Positions 45,542 through 55,077 of a stretch of DNA of 64,000 nt are shown in pieces. Each line of letters starts with the position of its first letter. The stretch's first letter is position 1. The notes below the pieces were generated by a model that was not told the DNA's origin, did not search any database, and saw nothing but the letters and a program-made list of their open reading frames with translations. Made by a program: the position numbers and the translations under genes. Source of the DNA: Nocardioides sambongensis (GTDB lineage: Bacteria > Actinomycetota > Actinomycetes > Propionibacteriales > Nocardioidaceae); the NCBI RefSeq assembly GCF_006494815.1, contig NZ_CP041091.1, forward strand, positions 1,178,001-1,242,000. Direction: 5' to 3'.

Positions 45542-46906
45542 CTAGCCGTCACGGGCGGCCCCGTACTCATCCGACGGTCCCTCCAGGTTCTGCCGGATCT
45601 GGTGACCCATCGATTCGAGTCCGGCCCTCTCCATCGGGTCGAAGGGCTGGCTGGCGACGGTCGCACTCAGACGCTCCAACTCGTCCCGGACGACCGATCT
45701 CTGATCTGGTGCCACTCGGTGACTGAGGTCGAGCAGGACCTGAAAGATCCTCTGCAGGACCTGAGGGTCCGCAGCACCGTAGCGTCGCGGTTGCGAGAGA
45801 CCCAGGTCGACGTAGCTGGCCAGGTCGGGACGTTGCATCACGACCCTGATCTCGTCGTCATCGTCCCGGAGAACCTCCGGTCCCAGGTCGTGGTCGCTCA
45901 ACGCGCAGAGGAAGGCCGAGGTGTGGCCGAGGGCGTGGATGGCCGTGGTGGGGTCGTTGATGCCGGGCGAGAGCGCTTTGTTGACCACATCGGTCAGTTG
46001 GCGCAGCCCGTAACCAACGTCCTGGGCCGAGGTCCGCTCGAAGCCGACGTGGATGCACCCGGCGACTCCGGTGGCGATCCGCTCGGCCACCTCATCGGAG
46101 AGGCGACCGGGCTCGGTGGACCACGCGCTTCCGAGCGGCGTGCCCTTGACCAGGAATGCGCCCGGGTGGACCTCGATCCTGAGCAGCGCCTGTTCTTCGA
46201 CGGCGATGTCCAGCAGTCCCTTCTGGTCGATCCAGGTCAGGAATCCGTCGTGCTCGGCGAGCAGGGTCAGTGCCTCCGGCGGCGGGCTCGGCACAGGCGT
46301 CGGGTCGCCACCTGCGGGGTTGCGCTCGGCGAGGACCGTTTGCATCGTGGCCACGGCGTCGCGGTGCACGGTGCGCAACATCGTCTCGACCCGGATCTGC
46401 TCGGTCAGGTGGGCCAGGAACAGCACCAGCCCGAGCACGCTGGCCACCGCCAGGACGAACGCCAACGTGACGGCCACCTTGGGCACGAGCTCGACACCGC
46501 CTTCCTCCTCCGAACCGCGTACGGCCCGGAGCACGGTCAACGCGTAGGTGAAGGTCGCCAGGAACAGGGCCAACGTCAGCTGGACGAACAGGTCGCGGGT
46601 GAACGTCCGCAACAGCCGAGGAGAGAACTGGCTGCTGGCGAGCTGCAGAGTCACCACGGTCAAGGAGAACGTCAGCGCCGTCACCGTGATCATCGACGAG
46701 GCGATGGCCCCCAGCAACGACCGCGCGGCATCCGCGTCCCCGCCGAAGAGCCAGCCGCCCACCCGGCCTGGCAAGTCATCGTCGATCACCGAATCGAGCT
46801 CTGGGAGCGCCAACCCGAGAAGGAGCGCGAACACCACCGCGATCGTGGGCAGAGGCCACAATCGGGTCCGAAACGCGTCACGGACGTTGTCGAACCAGAT
46901 GCTCAT
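45542..46906 (-). CDS. DUF2254 family membrane protein
   Basis: A 454-residue protein. N-terminal helices (LWPLPTIAVVFALLLGLALP and SLLGAIASSMITVTALTFSLTVVTLQLASSQFSPRLLRTFTRD) are followed by two more (LFVQLTLALFLATFTYALTVLRAV and VPKVAVTLAFVLAVASVLGLVLFLAHL). A soluble part holds GYGLRQLTDVVNKALSPGINDPTTAIHALGH, the DUF2254 signature. Function unknown. The ATG at 46906 follows GTGTC without a good ribosome site, but the upstream codons run across the tRNA-Pro gene and are not coding. It is 9 bp from the kinase start region. Confidence 0.85.
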   Translation of the reverse strand: MSIWFDNVRDAFRTRLWPLPTIAVVFALLLGLALPELDSVIDDDLPGRVGGWLFGGDADAARSLLGAIASSMITVTALTFSLTVVTLQLASSQFSPRLLRTFTRDLFVQLTLALFLATFTYALTVLRAVRGSEEEGGVELVPKVAVTLAFVLAVASVLGLVLFLAHLTEQIRVETMLRTVHRDAVATMQTVLAERNPAGGDPTPVPSPPPEALTLLAEHDGFLTWIDQKGLLDIAVEEQALLRIEVHPGAFLVKGTPLGSAWSTEPGRLSDEVAERIATGVAGCIHVGFERTSAQDVGYGLRQLTDVVNKALSPGINDPTTAIHALGHTSAFLCALSDHDLGPEVLRDDDDEIRVVMQRPDLASYVDLGLSQPRRYGAADPQVLQRIFQVLLDLSHRVAPDQRSVVRDELERLSATVASQPFDPMERAGLESMGHQIRQNLEGPSDEYGAARDG

Positions 46907-47091
46907 GACACAGAGCCTGCCACCACCGTCTCGGCGGACGGTCCAGCCGATCGGATGCCTCGATCCATCACGACGATCCAGGCACCGATCGACCGAGGGA
47001 CCTGCCGAAACGCGAACTGGTCGGGCCCGCACATCCGGGCCCAACCAGTTTCGTCCAACTCTTCGGCAAGCTTCGCTCTCGTGCCGATCGG

Positions 47092-47165
<74 letters not shown>

Positions 47166-47227
47166 ATCACTCCCGAGGGAGCGCGCCGAACACTACCGCA
47201 GCCGCGGCGGGACGTCCGAATCGGGTG

Positions 47228-48396
47228 TCACGCCGGACGCTCATCGGACATGATGCGCCGACCGCCGCGGGCCTTCGCGTCGTAGAGCGCGCGGTCGGCG
47301 CGCTCCATCGCCTCGGCGACGCCCTCGGAACCACGCAGGCGGGCGACACCGAAGCTGACCGTCGCGGTCGCGTCGCGGTCCATCGCCAGGGCGAACTCCT
47401 CGTTCATGACGTCGGCCAGCGCGTGGGCGCGGTCGACGTCCATCAGCAGCAACGCGAACTCGTCACCGCCCATGCGTCCGGCCAGCTCCCGCGGGAGCAG
47501 GTGCTGGCTGCAGATGGTGCCGACCGAGGCCAGTGCGCGGTCTCCGGCGGCGTGCCCGTGCGCGTCGTTGAGCTGCTTGAATCGGTCCACGTCTGCGACC
47601 ACGACCACGGACGGCGCTCCGATCTCGGCGCGGTCGGCGACGAGCTCGGCAAGGCGGAGGAACTCGTTGCGATTGAGCAGACCGGTCAACCCGTCGTGGG
47701 TCGCCCGGTGCCGGAGCTCGGCGGTGTACTGGGTGCGACTGAGCGCCGCCATGCTGAAGATGGCGACCACCATGAGCAGGATGACCAGCAGGGTGGTCGC
47801 CTCGCTGCCGAAGTAGGTCTGGAAGAAGTCGCTCTCACTGCCGGCGACCATCATCGCCACCATCCGGGCGAAGTAGAACACCGCGGTGATCGCGGTCATC
47901 CAGGTGATCGCGGAGAGACTGGCGAGGAACTGCGGATCATCGCTGCCGACCTCGTCGCCACGCACCACGCGGCGGTGGAACCGCGCCAGCTCGTACGCCG
48001 CGCCGCCGATCCCCACCGTCATCCCCAGCAGGAAGACCGGTCCGCCGGTCCAGACGTCGTTGGCGGGGTCGTCGAGGAACGCGGCGGCACCGACCACCAC
48101 CGGGGCCCGGCGAACCACCACACCGGAAGACGGCGGCGGCTCAACGACCGGGCACTCGCCCAGACGCACATCGTGCCGAGCACTCCGCAGATGTTGCCGA
48201 CCGGGTTCATCACCACCTGGGCGTCGGTGCCGTCGAACAAGTAGGACCCGGAGCTGGCGCCGAAGAGGACCAGCGCGATGCACCACCAGCCGCTGTAGTG
48301 CGCCCGGGTCGGCCGCCAGCAGGCCTGGTAGAAGAGCACGAACGCACAGACGGCGACGACGACGAACACGACGCGCAGAGAGGCCGTGTCCACCAT
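47228..48396 (-). pseudogene. Membrane GGDEF diguanylate cyclase, frameshifted
   Basis: The first part (ATG 48396) supplies helices SLRVVFVVVAVCAFVLFYQ and HYSGWWCIALVLFG up to LPVWWFAGP. The second continues VVVGAAAFLDDPANDVWTGGPVFLLGMTVG, more helices, and the cyclase ATHDGLTGLLNRNEFLRLAEL and LAGRMGGDEFALLL. The break is at the GGGG run 48102-48105 (CCCC in the gene); one added base gives FAGPPVVVGA. About eight membrane segments precede the cyclase domain. The I-site RxxD is absent. A sequencing error is the simplest reading, because both halves remain conserved. Confidence 0.83.
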
Positions 48397-48417
48397 TGCT
48401 TCAGATTATCCCGGCGC

Positions 48418-51400
48418 TCACCGGTAGTCCCGCGACTTGTGACTTTTCTGCAGCAAGGCAGCAGCGCCCGGGAGCACGGTGTCGAGGGACTCGATCCGAT
48501 CGGCCACCAAGTTCGTGACTTCGTCCTGCCGTTCGAGGATCCCTCGGATCACCACCGCCACTCGGTTGCGTGCTGCGTGCCGGTGCACGCGCATCACTCC
48601 CTCCGAGCAGATCACGTTCAGCATGCCGGTCTCGTCCTCGAGATTGATGAAGGTGATCCCGCTCGCCGTCCCCGGGCGTTGACGGTGCGTGATCAGCCCG
48701 GCCACGTGCACCCGCCGTCCCGCCTCGGCCCGGGCCAGGTCGGCGACCGACCGGATCCCGACGACGCTCAGCCGCTCCCTCCAGTGCTCCACCGGGTGCT
48801 TCCTCGGTGAGATGCCGGTCGCCCACAGGTCCGCCAGCGTCAGGTCCGTCTCGGCCATCTCCGGCAGCTCCGGCGGCGACGGCGCGGGGGTGCTCGTCGG
48901 CAGGTGCTGACCGTCCTCGGCGTAGCCGGCCATCCACAGCGCCTCGCGACGCTCCAGCCCGAACCCCTCGAACGCCCCCGCGGTGGCCAGCGCCTCGAGC
49001 TGGGTCGCACTCAGCCCCGTGCGTCGGGAGATGTCGCGGATGTCGTCGAACGGAGCACGGGCTCGCTCGTCGACGATGCGGCGCGCGACCTCGAGCCCGA
49101 TCCCCCGCACCTCGTCCAGCCCCAGCCGTACGGCGAAGCCCGCGTCGTACCGCTCCAGGTCGAACCACTCCCGCTCGTGGCGCGGCTCGCACGGCTCCAG
49201 GTCTGCCTGCGCACCGGAGAGGGCGATGTCGGGACGGCGCACCTCGACGCCGTGACGGCGGGCATCAGCGACCAACGACTGGGGCGAGTAGAAGCCCATC
49301 GGCTGGTTGCGCAGCAACCCGGCGAGGAAGGTCGCCGGGTAGTGCAGCTTGAACCAGGAGGACGCGTAGACCAGCAGCGCGAAGCTCAGCGCGTGGGACT
49401 CGGCGAAACCGAAGCCGGCGAAGGAGAGGATCTTGACGTAGATCGCATCGGCGGCGTCGCCGGTCAGTCCGCGGCGAGCCATCCCCGCGTAGAGGCGTTC
49501 CTTGATCCGCTCGATCCGCTCCACGCCGCGCTTGGATCCCATGGCCCGTCGGAGCAGGTCGGCGTCGTCGCGGGTGCAGTCCCCCAGCGTCACCGCCATC
49601 TGCATCAGCTGCTCCTGGAACAGCGGCACCCCGAGCGTCCGCTCGAGCACCGGCTTGAGCGAGGGGTGGTCATAGCTGACCGATTCCCTGCCGGTGGCGC
49701 GACGGATGTAGGGGTGCACCGCGCCACCCTGGACCGGCCCCGGCCGGATCAGGGCGATCTCGATGGCGAGGTCGTAGAAGCAGCGGGGTTTGAGCCGCGG
49801 CAGCGTCCCGATCTGGGCGCGCGACTCGACCTGGAAGACGCCGATCGAGTCGGCGGCGCACAGCATGTCGTAGACCGCCGGCTCCTCCTTCGGGATCGAC
49901 TCGAGCGTCCAGCGCCGGCCGGTGTGGCCGTCGATCAGCCGCATCATGTGGTCGAGCGCACCGAGCATGCCGAGGCCGAGCAGGTCGAACTTGACCAGTC
50001 CCATCGACTCGCAGCCGTCCTTGTCCCACTGCAGGACCGTGCGCTTCTCCATCCTGGCGCGCTCGATCGGGCACACCTCCGCGATCGGACGCTCGGTCAG
50101 CACCATCCCCCCTGAGTGGATGCCGAGGTGCCGCGGAGCACCGAGCAGCTCGGTCGCCAGGGAGACCACCGGCGGCGGGATGCCGAGGTCCTCCCCGACG
50201 CTGCTCCCCCATCCGTCGACCTGCTTGGACCAGGCGTCCTGCTGCCCGGGCGAGTAGCCCAGCGCCTTGGCAGCGTCACGCACCGCCATCCGGGGCCGAT
50301 AGCTCACGATGTTGGCCACCTGCGCGGCGTTGCGTCGCCCGTAGGTGTCGTAGACCCACTGGATGACCTCCTCGCGCCGGTCGGAGTCGAAGTCGACGTC
50401 GATGTCGGGCTCCTCCTCCCGGTGCTCGGAGATGAACCTCTCGAACGGCAGGTTGAACTGGACCGCGTCGACGGCGGTGATGCCGAGGGCGTAACAGACT
50501 GCCGAGCTGGCCGCCGACCCGCGGCCCTGGCAGAGGATCCCCTGGCTCCGCGCGAACGCGACGATGTCGTGGACGATCACGAAGTAGCCGGCGAAGTCCT
50601 TGCGCTCGATCACGTCGAGCTCGCGCGCGATCCGCTCCCGTGCGCGTCGCTCTACGTCGCGGCCGGCGTACCTCTCGGCGAACCCGCGCTCGGCGAGCAC
50701 CCGGAGCCAGCTGCTGGGCGTGTGCCCGGCAGGAATGTTCTGCTTCGGGAGCCGCGGCGTCGCCTTGTGCAGGTCGAAGGCGAGCTCGGCGGCGACCTGA
50801 GCGGTGCGGGTGACGGCCTCGTGGTGGCGTGGGAAGCGTCGCAGCATCTCGTCCCCGCTGCGCAGGTGCGCCGAGACGGACAGGTCGAGCCACCCGTCGA
50901 GCTCGGCGATGCTGCGCCGTGCACGGACCGCCGCCATCGCCGCCGCCAGTCTCGCCTTGTCCGGTGTGGCGTGGTGGACGTTGCCCGTGGCCACCGCAGC
51001 CAGCCCCCGATCGGCCGCGAGGGCAGCGAGGAGGTCGTTGGTCTCGTCCGCGCCAGGGTGGTCGCGGGCGATCAGCTCGACGAGCACGTGCTCCGGACCG
51101 AAGCGGTCGACCAGGTCATCGACCGCCGCCGCGGCTGCCAGCGGCCCGTCACGGTGCAACGCCGACCTCACCGCTCCCTTGCGGCACCCGGTCAGCACCA
51201 CCCAGTGGTCGCGCCCGAGGTCGGTCAGCTCGTCGAGGTCGTGCTCCGGGCGCCCCTTCTCGTCGCCACGCAGGTGCGCCTCGGTCAGTGCCGCGGAGAG
51301 CCGGTGGTAGCCCTGGACGCCGCGGGCCAGGACCAGCAGGTGGCTGCCCTCGGGGTCGGGCACCCCGTTCTGCGGACCGCTCAGTCCCAACGACAGCTCG

Positions 51401-51744
51401 GCGCCGTAGATCGTCGGCATGCCCTGCTCGGCGCCTGCCTCGGCGAACAGCGGCGCACCCGCCAGACCGTCGTGGTCGGTGAGCGCGAGACCTGTCAGAC
51501 CGAGACGGGTGGCCTCAGCGACCAGGTCCGGCGGGCTGCTGGCCCCGTCCAGGAAGCTGAAGTGGCTGTGGCAGTGCAGTTCCGCGTACGGCGTCAGCGG
51601 CTCCTCGGGTCGCACCGGCGCCGGCTGCGTGGTGGGTCGTGCGTGCTTGCGTCGTGAGGTCGGTGCGTCCTCGGCACCCGGGCGTCGCCCGGAGAGCCGA
51701 CGCTCGATCTCCCGCCACGGCACCGGCGGGTTGTTCCATCCCAT
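48418..51744 (-). CDS. dnaE2: Error-prone DNA polymerase III alpha subunit
   Basis: A 1,108-residue C-family polymerase of the DnaE2 type. It begins MGWNNPPVPWREIERRLSG, typical for this branch, then the PHP domain (YAELHCHSHFSFLDGASSP). The palm has GRGSAASSAVCYALGITAVDA and PDIDVDFDSDRREEVIQWVYD with the catalytic Asp pair, and IQPGP-like EIALIRPGPVQGGAVHPYIRR. The C-terminal OB fold is VHVAGLITHRQRPGTASGITFINLEDETGMLNVI. DnaE2 performs damage-induced mutagenic synthesis with ImuA' and ImuB. It starts 6 bp after the stop of an SOS-controlled DUF222 gene, so that box probably drives it too; no box lies directly before dnaE2. Confidence 0.96.
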   Translation of the reverse strand: MGWNNPPVPWREIERRLSGRRPGAEDAPTSRRKHARPTTQPAPVRPEEPLTPYAELHCHSHFSFLDGASSPPDLVAEATRLGLTGLALTDHDGLAGAPLFAEAGAEQGMPTIYGAELSLGLSGPQNGVPDPEGSHLLVLARGVQGYHRLSAALTEAHLRGDEKGRPEHDLDELTDLGRDHWVVLTGCRKGAVRSALHRDGPLAAAAAVDDLVDRFGPEHVLVELIARDHPGADETNDLLAALAADRGLAAVATGNVHHATPDKARLAAAMAAVRARRSIAELDGWLDLSVSAHLRSGDEMLRRFPRHHEAVTRTAQVAAELAFDLHKATPRLPKQNIPAGHTPSSWLRVLAERGFAERYAGRDVERRARERIARELDVIERKDFAGYFVIVHDIVAFARSQGILCQGRGSAASSAVCYALGITAVDAVQFNLPFERFISEHREEEPDIDVDFDSDRREEVIQWVYDTYGRRNAAQVANIVSYRPRMAVRDAAKALGYSPGQQDAWSKQVDGWGSSVGEDLGIPPPVVSLATELLGAPRHLGIHSGGMVLTERPIAEVCPIERARMEKRTVLQWDKDGCESMGLVKFDLLGLGMLGALDHMMRLIDGHTGRRWTLESIPKEEPAVYDMLCAADSIGVFQVESRAQIGTLPRLKPRCFYDLAIEIALIRPGPVQGGAVHPYIRRATGRESVSYDHPSLKPVLERTLGVPLFQEQLMQMAVTLGDCTRDDADLLRRAMGSKRGVERIERIKERLYAGMARRGLTGDAADAIYVKILSFAGFGFAESHALSFALLVYASSWFKLHYPATFLAGLLRNQPMGFYSPQSLVADARRHGVEVRRPDIALSGAQADLEPCEPRHEREWFDLERYDAGFAVRLGLDEVRGIGLEVARRIVDERARAPFDDIRDISRRTGLSATQLEALATAGAFEGFGLERREALWMAGYAEDGQHLPTSTPAPSPPELPEMAETDLTLADLWATGISPRKHPVEHWRERLSVVGIRSVADLARAEAGRRVHVAGLITHRQRPGTASGITFINLEDETGMLNVICSEGVMRVHRHAARNRVAVVIRGILERQDEVTNLVADRIESLDTVLPGAAALLQKSHKSRDYR

Positions 51745-51750
51745 GCTGCT

Positions 51751-53241
51751 TCAGTCCAGGTCGTGGGCGAGCTGGAGGTGGGCGGGGTGGGGGTAGAGCT
51801 CGCCGTGGATGGTGCCGTCGCGGGCGCGGATGAGTTCGACTCTGGTGGTGCCGTGGGGTGTGACGACGCGGGCCAGGCCATGCGGGGTGACCCAGCGGTG
51901 GGCGGCGAGTCCGAGTGGGTGGACCTGGTAGCCGCCGGTGTGGGTCTTGGTCCGGTGGTGCGCCCTGGTCAACGGGGTGGTGTTCAGATCACTCGTCTGG
52001 CCACTGGTCTGACCGGCCTGGCCGGGCGGCCCACTGCTGTCGTAGGGGGTGGCGTGGTCCAGGTCGACCCTGCTCGAGAGGCCGGTGGCGCTGGTGCTGT
52101 GCGGGAACCCGTCCCCGGCCGCGTGGCGTAGGAGCACCCGTTGCCGCATCACGGTCGGGTGCTCATAGGCGGTGACGGTCTCGATGGTGTTGAGATCGAT
52201 CACCGGCTGGAGTCGGATCTCGCGGTGCCGGAGCAGGACGGTGAGCTGCTCGACCAGCAGCGGTCCGAGCCCTTCGACCCGCGCCACACCACCCACACCA
52301 CCGCTATGTCCAGCGTCGAGGGCATGGAGGGCGAGGGCGGAGAGGTGCACGTGCAGCACCGCCGACCGACGCCGACCCCGCGGCTTGACCTCACCCGCGG
52401 GCTCATCACGGTCGGCGTGCTCGGCTGGATCGAGGCCGTCGAGGAACGCGACCGCGTCATGCGGCCGGGACAGCAACTCGAACGCTTGGGCACGCAACTC
52501 GCGGCGCGAGGGCTTCTCCTCGCCGTCGGTGGGCTCGGCGTGCTCGGCGAGTGCGTCGGCGAGGTCGTCGAGGACCGCGTCGATCTCGACCGCTGTCCCG
52601 ATCGGGAGGCGGGCGTTGATCCGCCGCGTCCCCGGCTGGGCATCCAGCACGTCAACCGCGTCGCCGGCCTTGGTGCGCGAGAGCCAGACCCCGGTCTTGG
52701 CGTCCTCCGCAGCGATCCGGGCACGGTGGGCGTCGGGGTCGGCCTCGATCACCTTCGCCTCCGCGACCGTGAGCATCCGCTGTGGCCCCTCACCGACCGC
52801 AGCAGCGACCGCGTGGTCGACCAACCCGACCCGGTCACGGTCCAGTGGCCGGGACAGCTTGGCGGCCTTCAGCGCCGCCCAGGGCTCGCACTCCCCGCCG
52901 AGCACCCGCGCCCAGGTCAGCGGGAGGCGGTGGCGCAGGTCCAACACGTCGCCTGCGAGGTGACGGGTCGCGATCACACCCTTCTCCAGCGCGATCGCGA
53001 GCTCGCCGAAACAGAGCTCGGCGACCTCCGGCGTTCCCTCACCACCCACGACGATCAGCCGGTCCCCGCCGTGCTTGACCGGCACCGCCCCCGGCATCGC
53101 CTGGGGGTCCTCCCCGTGCCGGTCGCACCAGGCCAGCACCACCCGGAGCTGCTCGACCTCCATCGCCCGCTGCGCCCGCACCCCTGACTCCGCCGCAGCC
53201 AGCAGCTGCGTGGTCGAGAGATCGTCGGAGAGCGAGGTCAT
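51751..53241 (-). CDS. DUF222 / HNH endonuclease protein (13E12 type), SOS-linked
   Basis: A 496-residue protein of the actinobacterial 13E12 repeat family. The N-terminal DUF222 domain (residues 1-250) includes LCFGELAIALEKGVIATRHLAGDVLDLRHRLPLTWARV and RPLDRDRVGLVDHAVAAAV. The C-terminal HNH nuclease has VDLDHATPYDSSG, then LNTTPLTRAHHRTKTHTGGYQ, providing His, Asn and His. A charged linker of about 60 residues lies between. The ATG at 53241 follows GGAGG. A perfect LexA box fills the promoter spacer. Genes of this family in M. tuberculosis carry LexA boxes too. Its 3' end is 6 bp from dnaE2, an arrangement that suggests co-induction. Confidence 0.9.
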   Translation of the reverse strand: MTSLSDDLSTTQLLAAAESGVRAQRAMEVEQLRVVLAWCDRHGEDPQAMPGAVPVKHGGDRLIVVGGEGTPEVAELCFGELAIALEKGVIATRHLAGDVLDLRHRLPLTWARVLGGECEPWAALKAAKLSRPLDRDRVGLVDHAVAAAVGEGPQRMLTVAEAKVIEADPDAHRARIAAEDAKTGVWLSRTKAGDAVDVLDAQPGTRRINARLPIGTAVEIDAVLDDLADALAEHAEPTDGEEKPSRRELRAQAFELLSRPHDAVAFLDGLDPAEHADRDEPAGEVKPRGRRRSAVLHVHLSALALHALDAGHSGGVGGVARVEGLGPLLVEQLTVLLRHREIRLQPVIDLNTIETVTAYEHPTVMRQRVLLRHAAGDGFPHSTSATGLSSRVDLDHATPYDSSGPPGQAGQTSGQTSDLNTTPLTRAHHRTKTHTGGYQVHPLGLAAHRWVTPHGLARVVTPHGTTRVELIRARDGTIHGELYPHPAHLQLAHDLD

Positions 53242-53247
53242 GCCTCC

Positions 53248-53276
53248 ATTGTATCGAACACCAGTTCGAATCGGAA
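53248..53276 (-). promoter_or_regulatory. SOS (LexA) box inside the promoter of the HNH-dnaE2 operon
   Basis: The 16-bp palindrome TCGAACACCAGTTCGA at 53254-53269 matches the mycobacterial LexA consensus TCGAAC-N4-GTTCGA exactly. On the minus strand it occupies the 17-bp spacer between -35 TTCCGA (53271-53276) and -10 TACAAT (53248-53253), so LexA would block polymerase. The predicted start coincides with the A of the ATG at 53241 (leaderless). Confidence 0.9.
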
Positions 53277-53296
53277 GGCTCTCTCCACCATCCCGC

Positions 53297-53505
53297 TGTG
53301 TCATGTCGCAGGACATCGGTGACAGTTCTGTATCAGGACATCGGTGACACTCTGGACGCCCCGCGTGGGGCGGTCACGACGTTCTGTGCCGAGCTCGGGA
53401 TCTCCCGTAAGTCGTTCTACGAACTTCGCCGCCCTGGGTGTGGCGATCGCCGTGATCTCCTGCGGCGCCGGGCTCCTCGTCGACCTGCTCACCTCGGCGT
53501 CGTGA
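53297..53505 (+). mobile_element. IS481-type transposase remnant joined to a membrane-protein fragment
   Basis: AGGACATCGGTGACA occurs twice, at 53310-53324 and 53335-53349, in a layout like the left end of IS481 elements. An open frame follows with FCAELGISRKSFYELRR, the N-terminal HTH of an IS481 transposase, but it stops being transposase after about 35 codons. In another frame the next 75 bp read ALGVAIAVISCGAGLLVDLLTSAS then stop, like the end of an integral membrane protein. So this 279-bp gap is debris of two genes, not a functional one. Confidence 0.6.
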
Positions 53506-53520
53506 CTCGCCGGGCCGGGT

Positions 53521-54165
53521 TCAGCGCTGCAGCGCCATCCGCACGCCGAGCCCGATCAGGACCACGCCGGTCAGCCCCTCGATCGCGCGTCGTACCCGCT
53601 CTCTCGCCATCAGACGCCCGAGGGCGCCGACGGCGAGCGAGAAGACCCGCCACCACAACACCGCCATCGCCAGGAACGCGACGGCGAGCACGCCCGTGGC
53701 GTAGGCCGGGTCCTCGGCGGTGACGAACTGCGGGATCAGCGTGAGGAAGATCAGCGCGATCTTGGGGTTCAGCAGGTTGCTCACCAGTCCCTGTCGGAAG
53801 GCCTCACGCCGCGACGTCATCGCCGCACCCGACCCGCCCGTGACTCCGATCTCAGGCTCGACGGCAGGCTCGCTGCCACCAGCCGACGCCGCCCACAACG
53901 CACGCGCGCCCAGGTAGACCAAGTACGCAGCGCCAGCCACCTTGATCACCGTGAAGGCGGCGTCGGAGGCGGCCAGCACCGCGGCCAGTCCGACGGCGGT
54001 GATCAGTGCATAGCCGGCGATGCCGGTGCAGCACCCCAGCCCCGTCCACCAGGCGGCCCGACTCCCGCCCCGCACCCCGTTGCGGAGCACCAGGGCCATG
54101 TCGGGCCCCGGCGTCAGCGTGAGCAGTCCCGCGACGCCGAGGAAGGCGAGGAAGTGATCGGGCAC
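53521..54165 (-). CDS. LysE-family translocator (amino-acid exporter type)
   Basis: A 214-residue protein with six hydrophobic helices. The N-terminal signature is FLGVAGLLTLTPGPDMALVLRNGVRGGSRAAWWTGLG, the LysE/RhtB start with TPGP. Then come KVAGAAYLVYLGARALW and AFRQGLVSNLLNPKIALIFLTLIPQFV, with the conserved N-P-K. These exporters use the proton gradient to pump out amino acids or homoserine lactone analogues. The substrate is unknown. It is 18 bp downstream of the LLM gene on the same strand. Confidence 0.92.
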   Translation of the reverse strand: MPDHFLAFLGVAGLLTLTPGPDMALVLRNGVRGGSRAAWWTGLGCCTGIAGYALITAVGLAAVLAASDAAFTVIKVAGAAYLVYLGARALWAASAGGSEPAVEPEIGVTGGSGAAMTSRREAFRQGLVSNLLNPKIALIFLTLIPQFVTAEDPAYATGVLAVAFLAMAVLWWRVFSLAVGALGRLMARERVRRAIEGLTGVVLIGLGVRMALQR

Positions 54166-54183
54166 CGGGCAACGGTACCGGCG

Positions 54184-55053
54184 TCAGACGCCGTTCACGT
54201 GCGCCGCGATCTCCTCGAACACTCCCATGTCCGCTTCCCAGTCGGTGCCGGGGCGCGGCCAGTGCACCGCGATGTCGGTGATGCCGAGCTCGCCGTAACG
54301 TCCCGCGAGATCCTCGAAGGCGCCGACGGAGGCGAGCCACGGCTCATCGCCGAAGCCCGTCATCAGCATCCTGGCGAGGTCGCCGGCAGCCCGTCCCTCC
54401 GCCTCGCAGGCGCGCTCCAACGCCTCGAGCCGCGCCACGGTGTCGGCGTAGTGGTCCTCGCCCTGCGGATTCGCGATCCACCCCTGCCCCAACCGCGCCG
54501 CCAAACGCATGCCGCGCGGCCCGTTCCCCGCGATCCAGTACGGCGGCCGCCGCTGCACCATCCCCGCAGCGATGCTGACGTCGCGGGCCGTCCAGTGCTC
54601 ACCCTCCAGCGACACCGGCGCGGTGGTCATCAGGGCGTCGAGCTGCTCCACCCACTCCGCGAACCGGTCGGCGCGCTCCCTCGGCGTCCAGTCCCGGTCG
54701 AGGACGTCGCCGTCGGAGGTGTGGCCGCTGCCGCCGGCGCCGATGCCGAGGGTCAGCCGTCCGCCGGAGATCCGGTCGATCGTCCGGGCCGCCGACGCCG
54801 TCGGGATGGGTGTGCGGAAGTTGGGCGAGGTGACCAGGGTGCCGAGACGGATCCGTTCGGTCAGCGCGGCGGCAGCCGCGAGCGACGCGTAGGCGTCGTC
54901 CCACGGGGTGTGGCCCCGCCAGGCCAGGTGGTCGTAGACCCAGGCACCGGCGAATCCGAGCTGCTCGGCCCGGCGCCAGGTCTCCCCCATCGCCGGCCAT
55001 TCCTGGATCGGCCAGAGGATGACGTGCAGGTTCACACCGCTCGTGTCGCTCAC
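54184..55053 (-). CDS. LLM-class F420-dependent oxidoreductase
   Basis: A 289-residue luciferase-like TIM-barrel enzyme. Signs are VNLHVILWPIQEWPAMGETWRRAEQLGFAGAWVYDHLAW, LGTLVTSPNFRTPIPTASAARTIDRISGGRLTLGIGAGGSG, and RPPYWIAGNGPRGMRLAARLGQGWI, in order for the family. Related enzymes use deazaflavin F420 for hydride transfer to diverse substrates. Unlike the other LLM gene in the window (15834-16699), this one is intact. It is 24 bp after phhA on the same strand and followed by lysE, so these three may be one transcript. Confidence 0.9.
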   Translation of the reverse strand: MSDTSGVNLHVILWPIQEWPAMGETWRRAEQLGFAGAWVYDHLAWRGHTPWDDAYASLAAAAALTERIRLGTLVTSPNFRTPIPTASAARTIDRISGGRLTLGIGAGGSGHTSDGDVLDRDWTPRERADRFAEWVEQLDALMTTAPVSLEGEHWTARDVSIAAGMVQRRPPYWIAGNGPRGMRLAARLGQGWIANPQGEDHYADTVARLEALERACEAEGRAAGDLARMLMTGFGDEPWLASVGAFEDLAGRYGELGITDIAVHWPRPGTDWEADMGVFEEIAAHVNGV

Positions 55054-55077
55054 TGCGCGAGTCTCTCAGAGCGGCTG

